Shown here: positions 44,185 to 55,900 of the stretch, piece after piece
Layout: each line of letters begins with the position of its first letter
How positions within the stretch are numbered: position 1 is the stretch's first letter
Assembly (NCBI RefSeq): GCF_900103645.1
Contig: NZ_FNHP01000008.1
Location: forward strand, 86,822-150,821
DNA: 64,000 nt
Source of the DNA: Oryzisolibacter propanilivorax
Lineage (GTDB): Bacteria > Pseudomonadota > Gammaproteobacteria > Burkholderiales > Burkholderiaceae_C
Direction: 5' to 3'
Translations under genes and position numbers: made by a program
The notes under the pieces: generated by a model
What the model was told of the DNA's origin: nothing
Seen by the model: only the letters and a program-made list of their open reading frames with translations
Database searches by the model: none

Positions 44185-45605
44185 GTGCGGTCGCGCACGG
44201 CGCCCCGCCGGATACCGCCGTGGCCGACGGCCTGCCGCCGGTGCGGCGCGCCCAGGCGATGCGGGTCATCATCCTGGGGCTGACGCTGGCGGTGCTCGAC
44301 AGCAGCCTGGTGAACCTGGCGCTGCCCGACATTGCGCGCCAGCTGCATTCCACCAGCGCGCGCAGCCTGTGGGTGGTCAACGCCTACCAGCTGGCCTCGC
44401 TGGTGGCGCTGCTGCCGCTGGCGGCGCTGGGCGAGCGCTTTGGCTACCGGCGCATGTACCGCGCCGGCATGCTGCTGTTCACCGTGGCCTCCATCGGCGC
44501 CATGCTGGCGCCCAGCATGCCGGCGCTGATCGCCGCGCGCGCGCTGCAGGGCCTGGGCGCCTCGGGCGTGATGGCGGTGAACGCGGCGCTGGTGCGGCTG
44601 GTCTATCCGCGCGCGCAGCTGGGCCGGGGCATGGCCATCAACTCGATGGTCGTGGCTACCGCGTCGATGGCCGGGCCGTCGGTGGCGGCCGGCGTGCTGT
44701 CCGTGGCGACCTGGCCGTGGCTGTTCGCCATGAACCTGCCGCTGGGCCTGATGGCCTGGCACCTGGCGCGCCGGGCGCTGCCGGACAACCCGCCGGCGCC
44801 GGTGGGCGCGGCGCGCTTTTCGCTGCTGGACGTGCTGCTCAACGGCGCCATGTTCGCGCTGCTGTTCCTGGGCGGCACGCAGCTGGGCGTGCGCGGCGCG
44901 GCGCCAGGCGGCAGCCCGCTGGCGGGCTGGCTGCTGCTGGCCGCCGGCCTGGCCGTGGGCGCGCTGCACCTGCGCCGCCAGTGGGGCCGGGCGGTGCCGC
45001 TGTTTCCGGTGGACCTGCTGCGCATCCCCGTGTTCCGGCTGTCCATGGGCGCGTCCGTCAGCGGCTTTTGCGCGCAGATGCTGGGCTTTCTGTCACTGCC
45101 GTTCCTGCTGCTGGAGGCTCAGGGCCGGGGCCACCTGCAGGCCGGTCTGCTCATCACCGCCTGGCCGCTGGCCACCGCGCTGACGGCGCCGCTGGCCGGG
45201 CGGCTGATCGGGCGCTACCCGGACGGGCTGCTGGGCGGCATCGGCATGGGCGTGTTCGCCAGCGGCCTGCTGGCGCTGGGCCTGATGCCGGCGCAACCGC
45301 AGACGTGGGATGTGGTCTGGCGCATGGCGCTGTGCGGCGCGGGCTTCGCGCTGTTCCAGTCGCCGAACAACCACACCATCGTCAGCTCGGCGCCGCTGCA
45401 CAGGAGCGGCGCGGCCAGCGGCATGCTGGGCACGGCGCGCCTGACCGGCCAGACGCTGGGCGCGGTGGTGCTGGCGACGCTGTTCGCGCTGCACCCGGGG
45501 CACGACGGCAGCGCCGAGTCGCGCGCGCTGCTGGCGGCGGCGGGCTGCGCGGTGCTGGCGGGGGTGTTCAGCTCGCTGCGCGTCAGGCAGCCGGCGCACG
45601 GTTGA
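44181..45605 (+). CDS. DHA2-family MFS transporter (14 helices)
   Basis: 474 residues from the ATG overlapping the previous stop. LDSSLVNLALPDIARQL near 40-56 is the DHA2 helix-1 motif (VLDxTxVNVALP type), and ALQGLGASGVMAVNAALVRL near 119-138 is the helix-4 motif. FQSPNNHTIV near 395-404 and the length fit SmvA/EmrB-like 14-helix exporters. No membrane fusion partner adjoins it. It is odd that two distinct MFS exporters are translationally coupled; they may serve the same compound class. Confidence 0.85.
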   Translation: MSAVAHGAPPDTAVADGLPPVRRAQAMRVIILGLTLAVLDSSLVNLALPDIARQLHSTSARSLWVVNAYQLASLVALLPLAALGERFGYRRMYRAGMLLFTVASIGAMLAPSMPALIAARALQGLGASGVMAVNAALVRLVYPRAQLGRGMAINSMVVATASMAGPSVAAGVLSVATWPWLFAMNLPLGLMAWHLARRALPDNPPAPVGAARFSLLDVLLNGAMFALLFLGGTQLGVRGAAPGGSPLAGWLLLAAGLAVGALHLRRQWGRAVPLFPVDLLRIPVFRLSMGASVSGFCAQMLGFLSLPFLLLEAQGRGHLQAGLLITAWPLATALTAPLAGRLIGRYPDGLLGGIGMGVFASGLLALGLMPAQPQTWDVVWRMALCGAGFALFQSPNNHTIVSSAPLHRSGAASGMLGTARLTGQTLGAVVLATLFALHPGHDGSAESRALLAAAGCAVLAGVFSSLRVRQPAHG

Positions 45606-45616
45606 CCGGCGCGCGG

Positions 45617-45683
45617 TTTTGAATGAAAAGTGGCTCTAGCCCTTGATTGGCAAGGGCGCGCAGCTACGCTATCGATAGCGTTG
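45617..45683. repeat. Dispersed inverted-repeat element between convergent genes
   Basis: Core GCCCTTG-ATTGG-CAAGGGC with TTTTGAATGAAAAGTGGCT on the left and CGCAGCTACGCTATCGATAGC on the right; the right end itself holds a second small palindrome (CTATCGATAG). Lies between the exporter and phasin-like genes, whose ends face each other. Confidence 0.7.
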
Positions 45684-45710
45684 CAGATCCGTTGGCGACG
45701 CGGTCCCGCA

Positions 45711-46085
45711 TCAGCGCTTGGACTTCTTGCCGCGCAGCCGCCGGGCATTGGCGCTGGCGCGGCGCTGAAACGGCTGCAGCGTGCTGTTCAGTGTGTGGGC
45801 CACGCTGGCGGGACTGGCATGGCTGCCGGCGGGCAGGGCGCCGGTCCACAGGTCCAGCCAGGCGCGCTGGTACTGCGCCGCGCCGGCCGCCATCAGCGCG
45901 CCGCAGGACTCGACGGTGGCGGCCTGCTTCTCCCAGAACATGCGCAGGAACTCGGACTGTCCGGCGGCGCTGAAGGCCTGCGCCGGGTCCAGCATGCGGC
46001 TCACGCGGGTGGCGATGACGTAGGGCGAATCGAACGCCAGCTGGGTCAGCGTGCGGTTCAGCGAGGCCTGGCGTTTGCGGCTCAT
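45711..46085 (-). CDS. Phasin-like polyhydroxyalkanoate granule-associated protein
   Basis: 124 residues from the ATG at 46085. Helical and amphipathic: PYVIATRVSRMLDPAQAFSA, then EFLRMFWEKQAATVESCGAL and AQYQRAWLDLWTG, resembling short phasin-type proteins that coat PHA granules; the tail is basic (RRASANARRLRGKKSKR), which could bind nucleic acid as PhaM-like proteins do. The family match is general rather than motif-based. It is a single gene preceding a terminator on the same strand. Confidence 0.55.
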   Translation of the reverse strand: MSRKRQASLNRTLTQLAFDSPYVIATRVSRMLDPAQAFSAAGQSEFLRMFWEKQAATVESCGALMAAGAAQYQRAWLDLWTGALPAGSHASPASVAHTLNSTLQPFQRRASANARRLRGKKSKR

Positions 46086-46112
46086 GGGAGGGCTACCTGT
46101 CAAGAATGGAAG

Positions 46113-46139
46113 AAAAGCCCAGCGCGTAGAGCGCCGGGC
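46113..46139 (-). terminator. Terminator after the DUF72 gene
   Basis: GCCCAGCGC (46117-46125) and GCGCCGGGC (46131-46139) form a nine-pair stem with one G-T pair; on the minus strand four T's follow (complement of 46113-46116). It lies just after the DUF72 stop and before the phasin-like start. Confidence 0.7.
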
Positions 46140-46146
46140 CACCGCA

Positions 46147-47286
46147 TCATGCGGCGCCGCCACCGGGCCGCGGGTCGGACGCCAGCCCGTCCGCCACCGC
46201 CTGCGCCAGCCGCCGCGCCGTCAGCGGCGCGCTGCCCTCGGCATGGTTGCTGATGCTGACAAAAGCATTCTGCCCGCCGCGTGCGCACACGCCGACCAGG
46301 GTGCGCGCCAGCAGCGCGATGTCCTCGGGCGCCGGGTCGTGCAGGCGGTCGTAGGGCGCGTACAGGCGCTCGGCCTCGTCGAAGCCGCGCGGGCCGTGCA
46401 CCGGGTTCAGGTTCCAGCGCGCCACCAGCGGACCAGGCCACAGCCGGCGCAGCAGCGGCAACTGCTCCGACAGTGGAGGCAGGCGCGCGTGCATGCCCAG
46501 GCAGTAGGTGGCGCCGGTGCTCTTGAGCACGTCGGCGAAATGCTCGGCGTGCTCCGGCGCCAGCCATTCGCCGTCGCGCACCTCCACGGCCAGCACGGCA
46601 TCGGGCGCGCCGGCCAGCGGCGGCTGCGCGGCCAGCAGCGCGCGCAGCCGCTCCAGCACCTCGGGCAGGCGGTCCAGCAGGTGCCAGGGCAGGGGGCTGA
46701 GCTGGAACACCAGCGCGCCGGTGCGTGCGCCCAGGCCTTCCAGCGCCGGCAGGGTGAACTGCCGCGCCGCCAGTTCCGGGTTCAGGAACGCCGGGTTCGC
46801 CTCGCGCCCCTGGCCGCCTTCGGCGCGCACCAGGGCGTCAGTCACCAGGCTGGGCGCCTTGACGACGAAGCGGAAGTCCGGCGGCACCTGCGCCGCGTAC
46901 AGCGCGAACTCGCTGGCGCTCAACGGGCGGTAAAAACCCCGGTCGATGCCCACGGCGCGCAGCAGCGGGTGCTGCGCGTAGGCGGCCAGGCCCTTGCGCG
47001 ACAGCACCTGGGCGCTGTAGGTGCCGTCCCAGACCAGGCCGTCCCAGCCGGGATAGCTCCAGGACGAGGTGCCCAGGCGCAGCGTGGCCGGCAGCTGAGC
47101 GGCCAGGGCGCGCAGGGCGTCGTCGTGCGCGGCGGGCTGCACGCCGGTGCCGCTACGGCTGGCTTTCCTGGCGCGCGAAGGGTTGGCGGGCGCCGCGGCG
47201 GGCGCATCGGCGCCCGGCCCGGGCGAGGGTGGAGAGGGGGGTGGCGCGGGTGGTGCGGGTGGCGCGCCGAACAGATCGTCCTGCAT
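46147..47286 (-). CDS. DUF72 (YecE-like) protein
   Basis: 379 residues. The first 60 are a Pro/Ala/Gly-rich tail; the TIM-barrel-like DUF72 domain starts with [18 protein letters not shown] near 71-88 and has [13 protein letters not shown] near 142-154, [12 protein letters not shown] near 237-248 and [15 protein letters not shown] near the end. DUF72 proteins have no fully proven role; structure suggests a nuclease- or sugar-isomerase-like barrel. ATG 47286 starts a Met-Gln-Asp-Asp leader; longer frames upstream shadow the next gene. Confidence 0.82.
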   Translation of the reverse strand: MQDDLFGAPPAPPAPPPSPPSPGPGADAPAAAPANPSRARKASRSGTGVQPAAHDDALRALAAQLPATLRLGTSSWSYPGWDGLVWDGTYSAQVLSRKGLAAYAQHPLLRAVGIDRGFYRPLSASEFALYAAQVPPDFRFVVKAPSLVTDALVRAEGGQGREANPAFLNPELAARQFTLPALEGLGARTGALVFQLSPLPWHLLDRLPEVLERLRALLAAQPPLAGAPDAVLAVEVRDGEWLAPEHAEHFADVLKSTGATYCLGMHARLPPLSEQLPLLRRLWPGPLVARWNLNPVHGPRGFDEAERLYAPYDRLHDPAPEDIALLARTLVGVCARGGQNAFVSISNHAEGSAPLTARRLAQAVADGLASDPRPGGGAA

Positions 47287-47297
47287 GGCGGATGGGT

Positions 47298-47744
47298 TCA
47301 ATGCGCCGCGCTCCCGGGCGGCATGGTGGGCGGCGGCTCGGCGCCGAACAGTCCGCCTTCGTCCAGCAGCGCCCAGGCGATCTCCGGGCGCTGCTCCAGG
47401 CTCTTGCGGATGGCGGCGGGAATCGCCTGGCGCGTCTTGCGGCACAGGCCGGGTTGCGGGTGCACGCGGATGGCGATGCCGCGCAGCGAGCGCACCTCGG
47501 CCACGACGGGCTCGACGCTGACGCGCACGCCCAGCTGCGCGTGCAGGCGCTGCTGCATGTGGCGCAGGTCGGCCAGGCTGTCCAGGCGCTCCAGGCGCTG
47601 GACCAGGCGGGCTTCTTCCTCGCGCGTCAGCAGCAGCACGCGCAGCTCCTGCGCGGCGCCGCGCTGCAGCAGCGCCGGGCGCTCGCACACGCAGGCGCCC
47701 GGCGGGCACTCGGTGCGAAGGGGCAGGCTGGACAGCAGCGGCAT
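47298..47744 (-). CDS. Small cysteine-containing hypothetical protein
   Basis: 148 residues, 11 bases upstream of the DUF72 gene on the same strand, probably co-transcribed. ECPPGACVCERPALL near 12-26 places three cysteines close together, and a fourth is in PGLCRKTRQAIPAAIRKSL near 97-115, so a metal or Fe-S site is possible. The middle is charged helix (LTREEEARLVQRLERLDSL). I do not know the family. Start ATG 47744 chosen because upstream codons look random; divergent from tex. Confidence 0.55.
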   Translation of the reverse strand: MPLLSSLPLRTECPPGACVCERPALLQRGAAQELRVLLLTREEEARLVQRLERLDSLADLRHMQQRLHAQLGVRVSVEPVVAEVRSLRGIAIRVHPQPGLCRKTRQAIPAAIRKSLEQRPEIAWALLDEGGLFGAEPPPTMPPGSAAH

Positions 47745-47883
47745 GGCGCTGCCGATTATGGGCAGCTGCCTGTCGCTGCGTGCAGGAGGGCACCGCGAGG
47801 CGCCCCGCGCCCGGCAGCGCTGAAAACCCCTGTGGCACACTCGCCCGCTCCGTTTTTCGACCGCTCGTTCCCCTTTTTCGCCC

Positions 47884-50289
<2,406 letters not shown>

Positions 50290-50378
50290 CCCTGGCCGGC
50301 AGGCCGCGCGGTGGCGGCAGGCCTGCCGGCGCGGCTATGCTGGCTGCTCGCCCCGATCGATCTGCCACTCCTCCTGCC

Positions 50379-51224
50379 ATGCAGCTGCACGACCTGCTTG
50401 CCCAGCCGCCCCTGCTGCCCAGCCTGCCGCGCGCGGTGGCGCTGCTGCTGGGCGAGCTGGCGCGGCCCGAGCCCAGCCTGCGCCGGCTGAGCCAGCTGTT
50501 CGCCATCGACCCGACACTGGCGGCGCGCCTGCTGCAGCAGGCCAACCGGCCCGCGCACGGTGCGCCTGGCCAGGTGCGCGGCATCGCCGAGGCGCTGGCG
50601 CTGCTGGACGTGCCGCAGCTGCGCATGCTGGTGCAGTCGGCGGCGGTGGGCACCAGCGCGCGTTCCGTGCCGGGGGTGGACCTGCAGCAGTTCTGGCGCT
50701 ACAGCCTGCACACCGCCAAGCTGGCGCGCGCGCTGGCCGGGGTGGTGCAGCACCACCCGCTGGCGGCCTACAGCGCCGGCCTGCTGCACGCGCTGGGCGA
50801 GCTGGCGCTGCACCTGGCCGACCCGCAGCGCATGCAGGCCATCGCCAGCCTGGCCGGGCCGCTGGACTGGCGCCGCGGCCGGCTGGAGCAGCACCTGCTG
50901 GGCTACAGCTACGCCGATGTCGGCGCCGGCCTGGCGCGTGGCTGGGGCCTGCCGCAGGATGTGGTGGATGCGCTGCAACACCACATCACGCCGTTCGACA
51001 ACGAGGTCTGCGAGCCGCTGGCGGGCGTGCTGCACCTGGCCGCCTGGCGCGCACGCACGGATGCGGCCGGGCTGGACGCCGGTGCGACCGTGGCCAGTTT
51101 TCCGGGCGAGGTCGGCGTGGCGCTGGGCATGGACATCGACCTGGTGCTGCAGCAGGACGCCATCGACTGGACCGACCAGAGCCCGTCGCCCGAGGCGCTG
51201 CTGCAGGAACCCTGGGTGGACTGA
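50379..51224 (+). CDS. HDOD-domain protein
   Basis: 281 residues. Residues 8-205 are an HDOD domain: PPLLPSLPRAVALLLGEL, LSQLFAIDPTLAARLLQQAN near 38-57, the RGIAEALALLDVPQLRMLV helix near 67-85, and the AYSAGLLHALGELALHLAD segment near 129-147 where HD-type metal residues are only partly kept. HDOD proteins are non-catalytic signalling modules linked to c-di-GMP, motility or competence. ATG 50379 is preferred to ATG 50337. It is 90 bases after tex and likely separate. Confidence 0.8.
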   Translation: MQLHDLLAQPPLLPSLPRAVALLLGELARPEPSLRRLSQLFAIDPTLAARLLQQANRPAHGAPGQVRGIAEALALLDVPQLRMLVQSAAVGTSARSVPGVDLQQFWRYSLHTAKLARALAGVVQHHPLAAYSAGLLHALGELALHLADPQRMQAIASLAGPLDWRRGRLEQHLLGYSYADVGAGLARGWGLPQDVVDALQHHITPFDNEVCEPLAGVLHLAAWRARTDAAGLDAGATVASFPGEVGVALGMDIDLVLQQDAIDWTDQSPSPEALLQEPWVD

Positions 51225-51287
51225 TGCCGCCCGTGCGCGGCTAGAATGCGCGCCTTTCGTCTGCCGCGCGCCGCGCCGCGTCGGCCC

Positions 51288-51320
51288 ATGGGTTCCCTCG
51301 CCCCCATTTCCAAAAAGGAT
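51288..51320 (+). promoter_or_regulatory. Probable preQ1-I riboswitch controlling yhhQ-queC
   Basis: P1 is ATGGG (51288-51292) paired with CCCAT (51303-51307). The ten-base loop starts TTCC, and TCC (51294-51296) can pair with GGA (51317-51319) after the A-tract AAAAA (51312-51316), forming an H-type pseudoknot. At the positions that contact preQ1 in known class I aptamers there are T (51293), C (51302) and A (51316). GGA is the ribosome site, eight bases before the ATG at 51328, so ligand binding would block translation. Both downstream genes act in the preQ0/preQ1 pathway. Confidence 0.75.
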
Positions 51321-51327
51321 CTCCGCC

Positions 51328-52026
51328 ATGTCCCGCCCTGCCGCGCCCGGCGCGCGCCCGCTGTCCCTGTCCGCTCCCGCCGCCTCGTCGGCCCTGCCGC
51401 TGCTGGTGGCGCTGCATATCGCCATCGTCATCGCCAGCAACTACCTGGTGCAGCTGCCGATCACGCTGCTGGGCTTTCACAGCACCTGGGGGGCTTTCAG
51501 CTTTCCCTTCGTCTTCCTGGCCACCGACCTCACGGTGCGGCTGATCGGCAAGCCCGCGGCGCGGCGCGTCATCACCCGCGCCATGCTGCCGGCGCTGGCC
51601 GCGTCCTACGTCGTGGGCGTGCTGTTCCGCGACGGGCAGTTCGGCGGGCTGGCGGCGCTGGGCGACTTCAACGCCTTCGTGTTCCGCATCGCGCTGGCCA
51701 GCTTCGCGGCTTACGCGCTCGGGCAGCTGCTCGACATCCAGGTCTTCGACCGCATCCGCCAGCGCCACAGCGCCTGGTGGCTGGCGCCCGCAGCGGCATC
51801 CATCGTCGGCCAGGCGCTGGACACGGCAGCGTTCTTTTCCATCGCCTTCTGGCGCAGCTCGGACGCCTTCATGGCCGCGCACTGGGTGGAGATCGCCTTC
51901 GTGGACTACGCCATCAAGCTGGGCGTGAGCCTGCTGCTGTTCGTGCCGGCCTACGGCGTGCTGCTGGCGGCGCTGGTGCGCGCGCTGCGCCAGCCGGGCG
52001 CGGGGCCGCTGGCCCCGGCGCCATGA
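51328..52026 (+). CDS. yhhQ: Queuosine precursor transporter (VUT family)
   Basis: 232 residues, about six membrane helices. [21 protein letters not shown] near 36-56 (two pieces), [24 protein letters not shown] near 58-81 and [21 protein letters not shown] near 152-172 are typical of YhhQ/COG1738, which takes up preQ0/preQ1. Ribosome site AAGGA at the 3' edge of the riboswitch-like fold. Its stop overlaps queC (ATGA), placing salvage and synthesis of preQ0 under one control. Confidence 0.92.
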   Translation: MSRPAAPGARPLSLSAPAASSALPLLVALHIAIVIASNYLVQLPITLLGFHSTWGAFSFPFVFLATDLTVRLIGKPAARRVITRAMLPALAASYVVGVLFRDGQFGGLAALGDFNAFVFRIALASFAAYALGQLLDIQVFDRIRQRHSAWWLAPAAASIVGQALDTAAFFSIAFWRSSDAFMAAHWVEIAFVDYAIKLGVSLLLFVPAYGVLLAALVRALRQPGAGPLAPAP

Positions 52027-52748
52027 CGGCAGCAGGCGCAGCCAGCGCGCCCGGCGCGCGCCGCGCGCTGGTGCTGCTGTCCGGCGGCCAGGACTCGGCC
52101 ACCTGCCTGGCCTGGGCGCTGGCACGCTACGCCGAGGTCGAGACCATCGGCTTCGACTACGGCCAGCGCCACCGCGTCGAACTGCAGGCGCGCCAGGTGC
52201 TGCGCGCGCGGCTGCAGGAAATGCCCTGGCCCGGCCGGCTGGGACCGGACCACCTGCTGCCGGTGGACGTGCTGCGCCACCTGGGCGCCACGGCGATGAC
52301 CGAGGACATCGCCATCGCCGTGCAGCACGACGGCCTGCCCAACACCTTCGTGCCCGGGCGCAACCTGCTGTTCTTCACCCTGGCCGCGGCGCTGGCGTAC
52401 CGGCGCGGGCTGCAGGTGCTGGTGGGCGGCATGTCCGAAACGGATTTCTCCGGCTACCCGGACTGCCGCGACAACACGCTGAAGGCGCTGCAGGTAGCGC
52501 TCAGCCTGGGGGTGGACCGGCCGCTCGTCATCGAGACGCCACTGATGTGGCGCGACAAGGCGCAGGCCTGGGAGCTGGCGCACGAGCTGGGCGGCGACGC
52601 GCTGGTCGAGCTGATCCGCGCCGAGACGCACACCTGCTACATCGGCCGGCACGATGCGCTGCACGACTGGGGCCACGGCTGCGGTGCATGCCCGGCGTGT
52701 GAACTGCGCGCGCGCGGCTGGCAGGCGTGGCAAGCGGGCCCGACATGA
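52023..52748 (+). CDS. queC: 7-cyano-7-deazaguanine synthase
   Basis: 241 residues. The PP-loop ATP site is [19 protein letters not shown] (14-32); [31 protein letters not shown] and [15 protein letters not shown] follow, and the zinc-binding cysteines are in TCYIG and [10 protein letters not shown] near the end. It converts carboxydeazaguanine to preQ0 for queuosine. Start overlaps the yhhQ stop. queD, queE and queF are not in this window. Confidence 0.95.
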   Translation: MTAAGAASAPGARRALVLLSGGQDSATCLAWALARYAEVETIGFDYGQRHRVELQARQVLRARLQEMPWPGRLGPDHLLPVDVLRHLGATAMTEDIAIAVQHDGLPNTFVPGRNLLFFTLAAALAYRRGLQVLVGGMSETDFSGYPDCRDNTLKALQVALSLGVDRPLVIETPLMWRDKAQAWELAHELGGDALVELIRAETHTCYIGRHDALHDWGHGCGACPACELRARGWQAWQAGPT

Positions 52749-52779
52749 AAAAACCGCCGGGCGCGGGCGCCGGGCGGTT
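52748..52779 (-). terminator. Terminator of argG (overlaps queC stop)
   Basis: AACCGCC (52752-52758) pairs with GGCGGTT (52773-52779), with inner GGCGC/GCGCC pairs. On the minus strand the stem runs into six T's (complement of 52748-52753). It starts at the last base of queC, so two convergent genes share the site; on the + strand there is no T-run. Confidence 0.8.
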
Positions 52780-52783
52780 ACTG

Positions 52784-52836
52784 CGCTTTTGATAGCTGCA
52801 GGCCTATGCGATATATAGGCTTGCAGCCATTTTGGC
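52784..52836. repeat. Dispersed inverted-repeat element between queC and argG
   Basis: TTTTGATAGCTGCAGGCCTAT-GCGAT-ATATAGGCTTGCAGCCATTTTGG, read in pieces: arms GCTGCAGGCCTAT and ATAGGCTTGCAGC around a short loop. One of the best preserved copies; ends TTTTGATAGCT and GCCATTTTGG. Confidence 0.75.
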
Positions 52837-54276
<1,440 letters not shown>

Positions 54277-54594
54277 TCAGCCAAAGTGGCAGATGTAGTG
54301 GAAGGCCTCGGCCACGCGAATGTCGAAGCTGGAATTGCCATCGATGGCGAAGCGCTCGCCAGGGCCGCAGCGGCGCCATTCCTGCGTGCCGGCCAGGCGG
54401 TATTCACAGCCGCCGGCGACGCATTCCATAACCTCGGGCGCGCCGGTGTTGAAGGTGAGGCTGGCTGGCAGTACCACGCCCACCGATTTCTTCGTGCCGT
54501 CCGGCCAGCTCAGGCTGTGGCTGACGCACTTGCCATCGAAGTACACATTGGCCTGGGGATTGACGCTGGCGCCGTCGAGCTGCTGGAAGGTCAT
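54277..54594 (-). CDS. ppnP: Pyrimidine/purine nucleoside phosphorylase PpnP (DUF1255)
   Basis: 105 residues, cupin-like. NVYFDGKCVSHSLSW, KKSVGVVLPASLTFNTGAPE, EVMECVAGGCEYRL and FAIDGNSSFDIRVAEAFHYICHF follow the order of E. coli PpnP (94 residues). That enzyme splits several nucleosides with phosphate. ATG 54594 gives a slightly longer N-terminus than E. coli; a TTG at 54618 is less likely. Single gene, minus strand. Confidence 0.9.
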   Translation of the reverse strand: MTFQQLDGASVNPQANVYFDGKCVSHSLSWPDGTKKSVGVVLPASLTFNTGAPEVMECVAGGCEYRLAGTQEWRRCGPGERFAIDGNSSFDIRVAEAFHYICHFG

Positions 54595-54642
54595 GGAAGG
54601 GTGCTGCAAATGGGACAAAACCCACCGATTCTAGGGGCCAGC

Positions 54643-54667
54643 AAAAAGGGAGTTCCAAAGAACTCCC
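54643..54667 (-). terminator. Terminator of the glycine-zipper gene
   Basis: GGGAGTTC (54648-54655) and GAACTCCC (54660-54667) are perfect eight-base arms around CAAA; on the minus strand five T's follow (complement of 54643-54647). It lies 30 bases after the stop at 54698. Confidence 0.88.
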
Positions 54668-54697
54668 CGGGGTGGCGGACGGCGGGCGCCGGTCGGC

Positions 54698-55363
54698 TCA
54701 GTAGCGGTCGTAGTAGCGCGGGCCGTGGCGGTAGGGCCGGCCGTAGGCGTCGCGGTACTCGATGACGGTGACCGGCGGCGAGACATAGGCCGGCGGGCCG
54801 GGTGGGGTGGACACCACCACGCCGCGGTTGTCGTAGCGCACCGGCTCGCCGTAGCCGGGCGCGTACTGCGGGTAGTCGGGGGCGCCTGCGGGGGCGACCG
54901 CCGGCTGGATGTTCAGCGGGATCCAGCCGCCCGGGTCGCTTTGCGTGCGCGTGGTGTACTGGCGGCCGGCGTATTCGTACGTCACGTCGTAGCCGACGAC
55001 GCGGTTGTCGTAATAGGTTTCGGTGGTGCAGCGCTGCACGTTCTCGTAGCCGGGGCGGCCGCGCTCGACGTTGTTGCCCAGCACTGCGCCGCCGATCACG
55101 CCGATAGCGGTGGCGGCCGCCCGCCCGCTGCCGCCGCCAATCGCATTGCCGGCGGCGCCGCCGGCAATGGCGCCCAGCACCGCGCCAGCGCCGCTGGGCG
55201 CGCGCCCGCCGTGGTAGATGGTCTCGTTGCCGCAGACCTGCTGTGGCACGGCAATTTGCTGGGTGATGGGCGTGGCCGAGAGCACGCGGCCCATCTCCTG
55301 GGCCTGCGCCGCCAGCGCGGCGGTGGCCAGCAACGACAGCGCGGCGATCTTCTTCATGGTCAT
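54698..55363 (-). CDS. Glycine-zipper 2TM outer-membrane-type protein
   Basis: 221 residues. A signal peptide (AALSLLATAALAAQAQ) is followed near 56-98 by a glycine-zipper segment, GAVLGAIAGGAAGNAIGGG and AIGVIGGAVLGNNV, as in Rickettsia 17-kDa antigen-like envelope proteins. Two cysteines (CGNET, QRCTTE) flank it. The C-terminus is rich in Pro, Tyr and Arg. AGGAG lies nine bases before ATG 55363. Likely a periplasmic or outer membrane structural protein; no lipobox is seen. Confidence 0.82.
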   Translation of the reverse strand: MTMKKIAALSLLATAALAAQAQEMGRVLSATPITQQIAVPQQVCGNETIYHGGRAPSGAGAVLGAIAGGAAGNAIGGGSGRAAATAIGVIGGAVLGNNVERGRPGYENVQRCTTETYYDNRVVGYDVTYEYAGRQYTTRTQSDPGGWIPLNIQPAVAPAGAPDYPQYAPGYGEPVRYDNRGVVVSTPPGPPAYVSPPVTVIEYRDAYGRPYRHGPRYYDRY

Positions 55364-55475
55364 GGTGCAAAGCTCCTGGTGATCGGCTCCTAACGCGCCG
55401 GATGTGGCAAAAGTTTCGCAGCCACCGGTAAAGTGGGGCGCGGGCGCCGGTAAAGATGCGTAAACAAGAACCGCT

Positions 55476-55853
55476 TCAGGTTTTGGACGCGGCGCGCAGC
55501 CGTTCGTTCCAAACCGCCTCGTCGAAGCCGGCGCTGACCATGCCGTCCGGCCACTCGACGATCGGGCGGCGCATCAGCGAGGGCTGCTCGTGCAGCAGCG
55601 CGGCCACGGCCAGGGGGTTGTCGGCACGCGCCTGGTCGCCGGCATCCAGGCGCCGCCAGGTAGTGCCGCGGCGGTTCACCAGCTGCGCCGCGCCCAGCCC
55701 GTCCAGCCATTGCTGCGGCCGCCCGGGCGGCACACCGTGCTTCCTGAAGTCATGGAACTGGTACTCGGCGCCCTGCGCCGCCAGCCAAGCGCGGGACTTT
55801 TTCACGGTGTCGCAGTTTGCAATTCCGTACAAGGTGATGGTGGGGATGTTCAT
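55476..55853 (-). CDS. ArsC/Spx-family (YffB-like) reductase
   Basis: 125 residues from ATG 55853. ITLYGIANCDTVKKSRAWL near 5-23 carries the single active-site-type Cys; FHDFRKHGVPP and LVNRRGTTWRRLD follow, and PIVEWPDGMVSAGFDEAVW ends the thioredoxin-like fold. This is the ArsC/YffB branch (also named Spx/MgsR family); members are glutathione-dependent thiol reductases of unclear substrate. Not adjacent to ars genes. It diverges from folC with 47 bases between starts. Confidence 0.85.
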   Translation of the reverse strand: MNIPTITLYGIANCDTVKKSRAWLAAQGAEYQFHDFRKHGVPPGRPQQWLDGLGAAQLVNRRGTTWRRLDAGDQARADNPLAVAALLHEQPSLMRRPIVEWPDGMVSAGFDEAVWNERLRAASKT

Positions 55854-55900
55854 GCGCGCCATCATCGGGCAGCGGGCGCTGGGCGACAATCACGCCCGCC

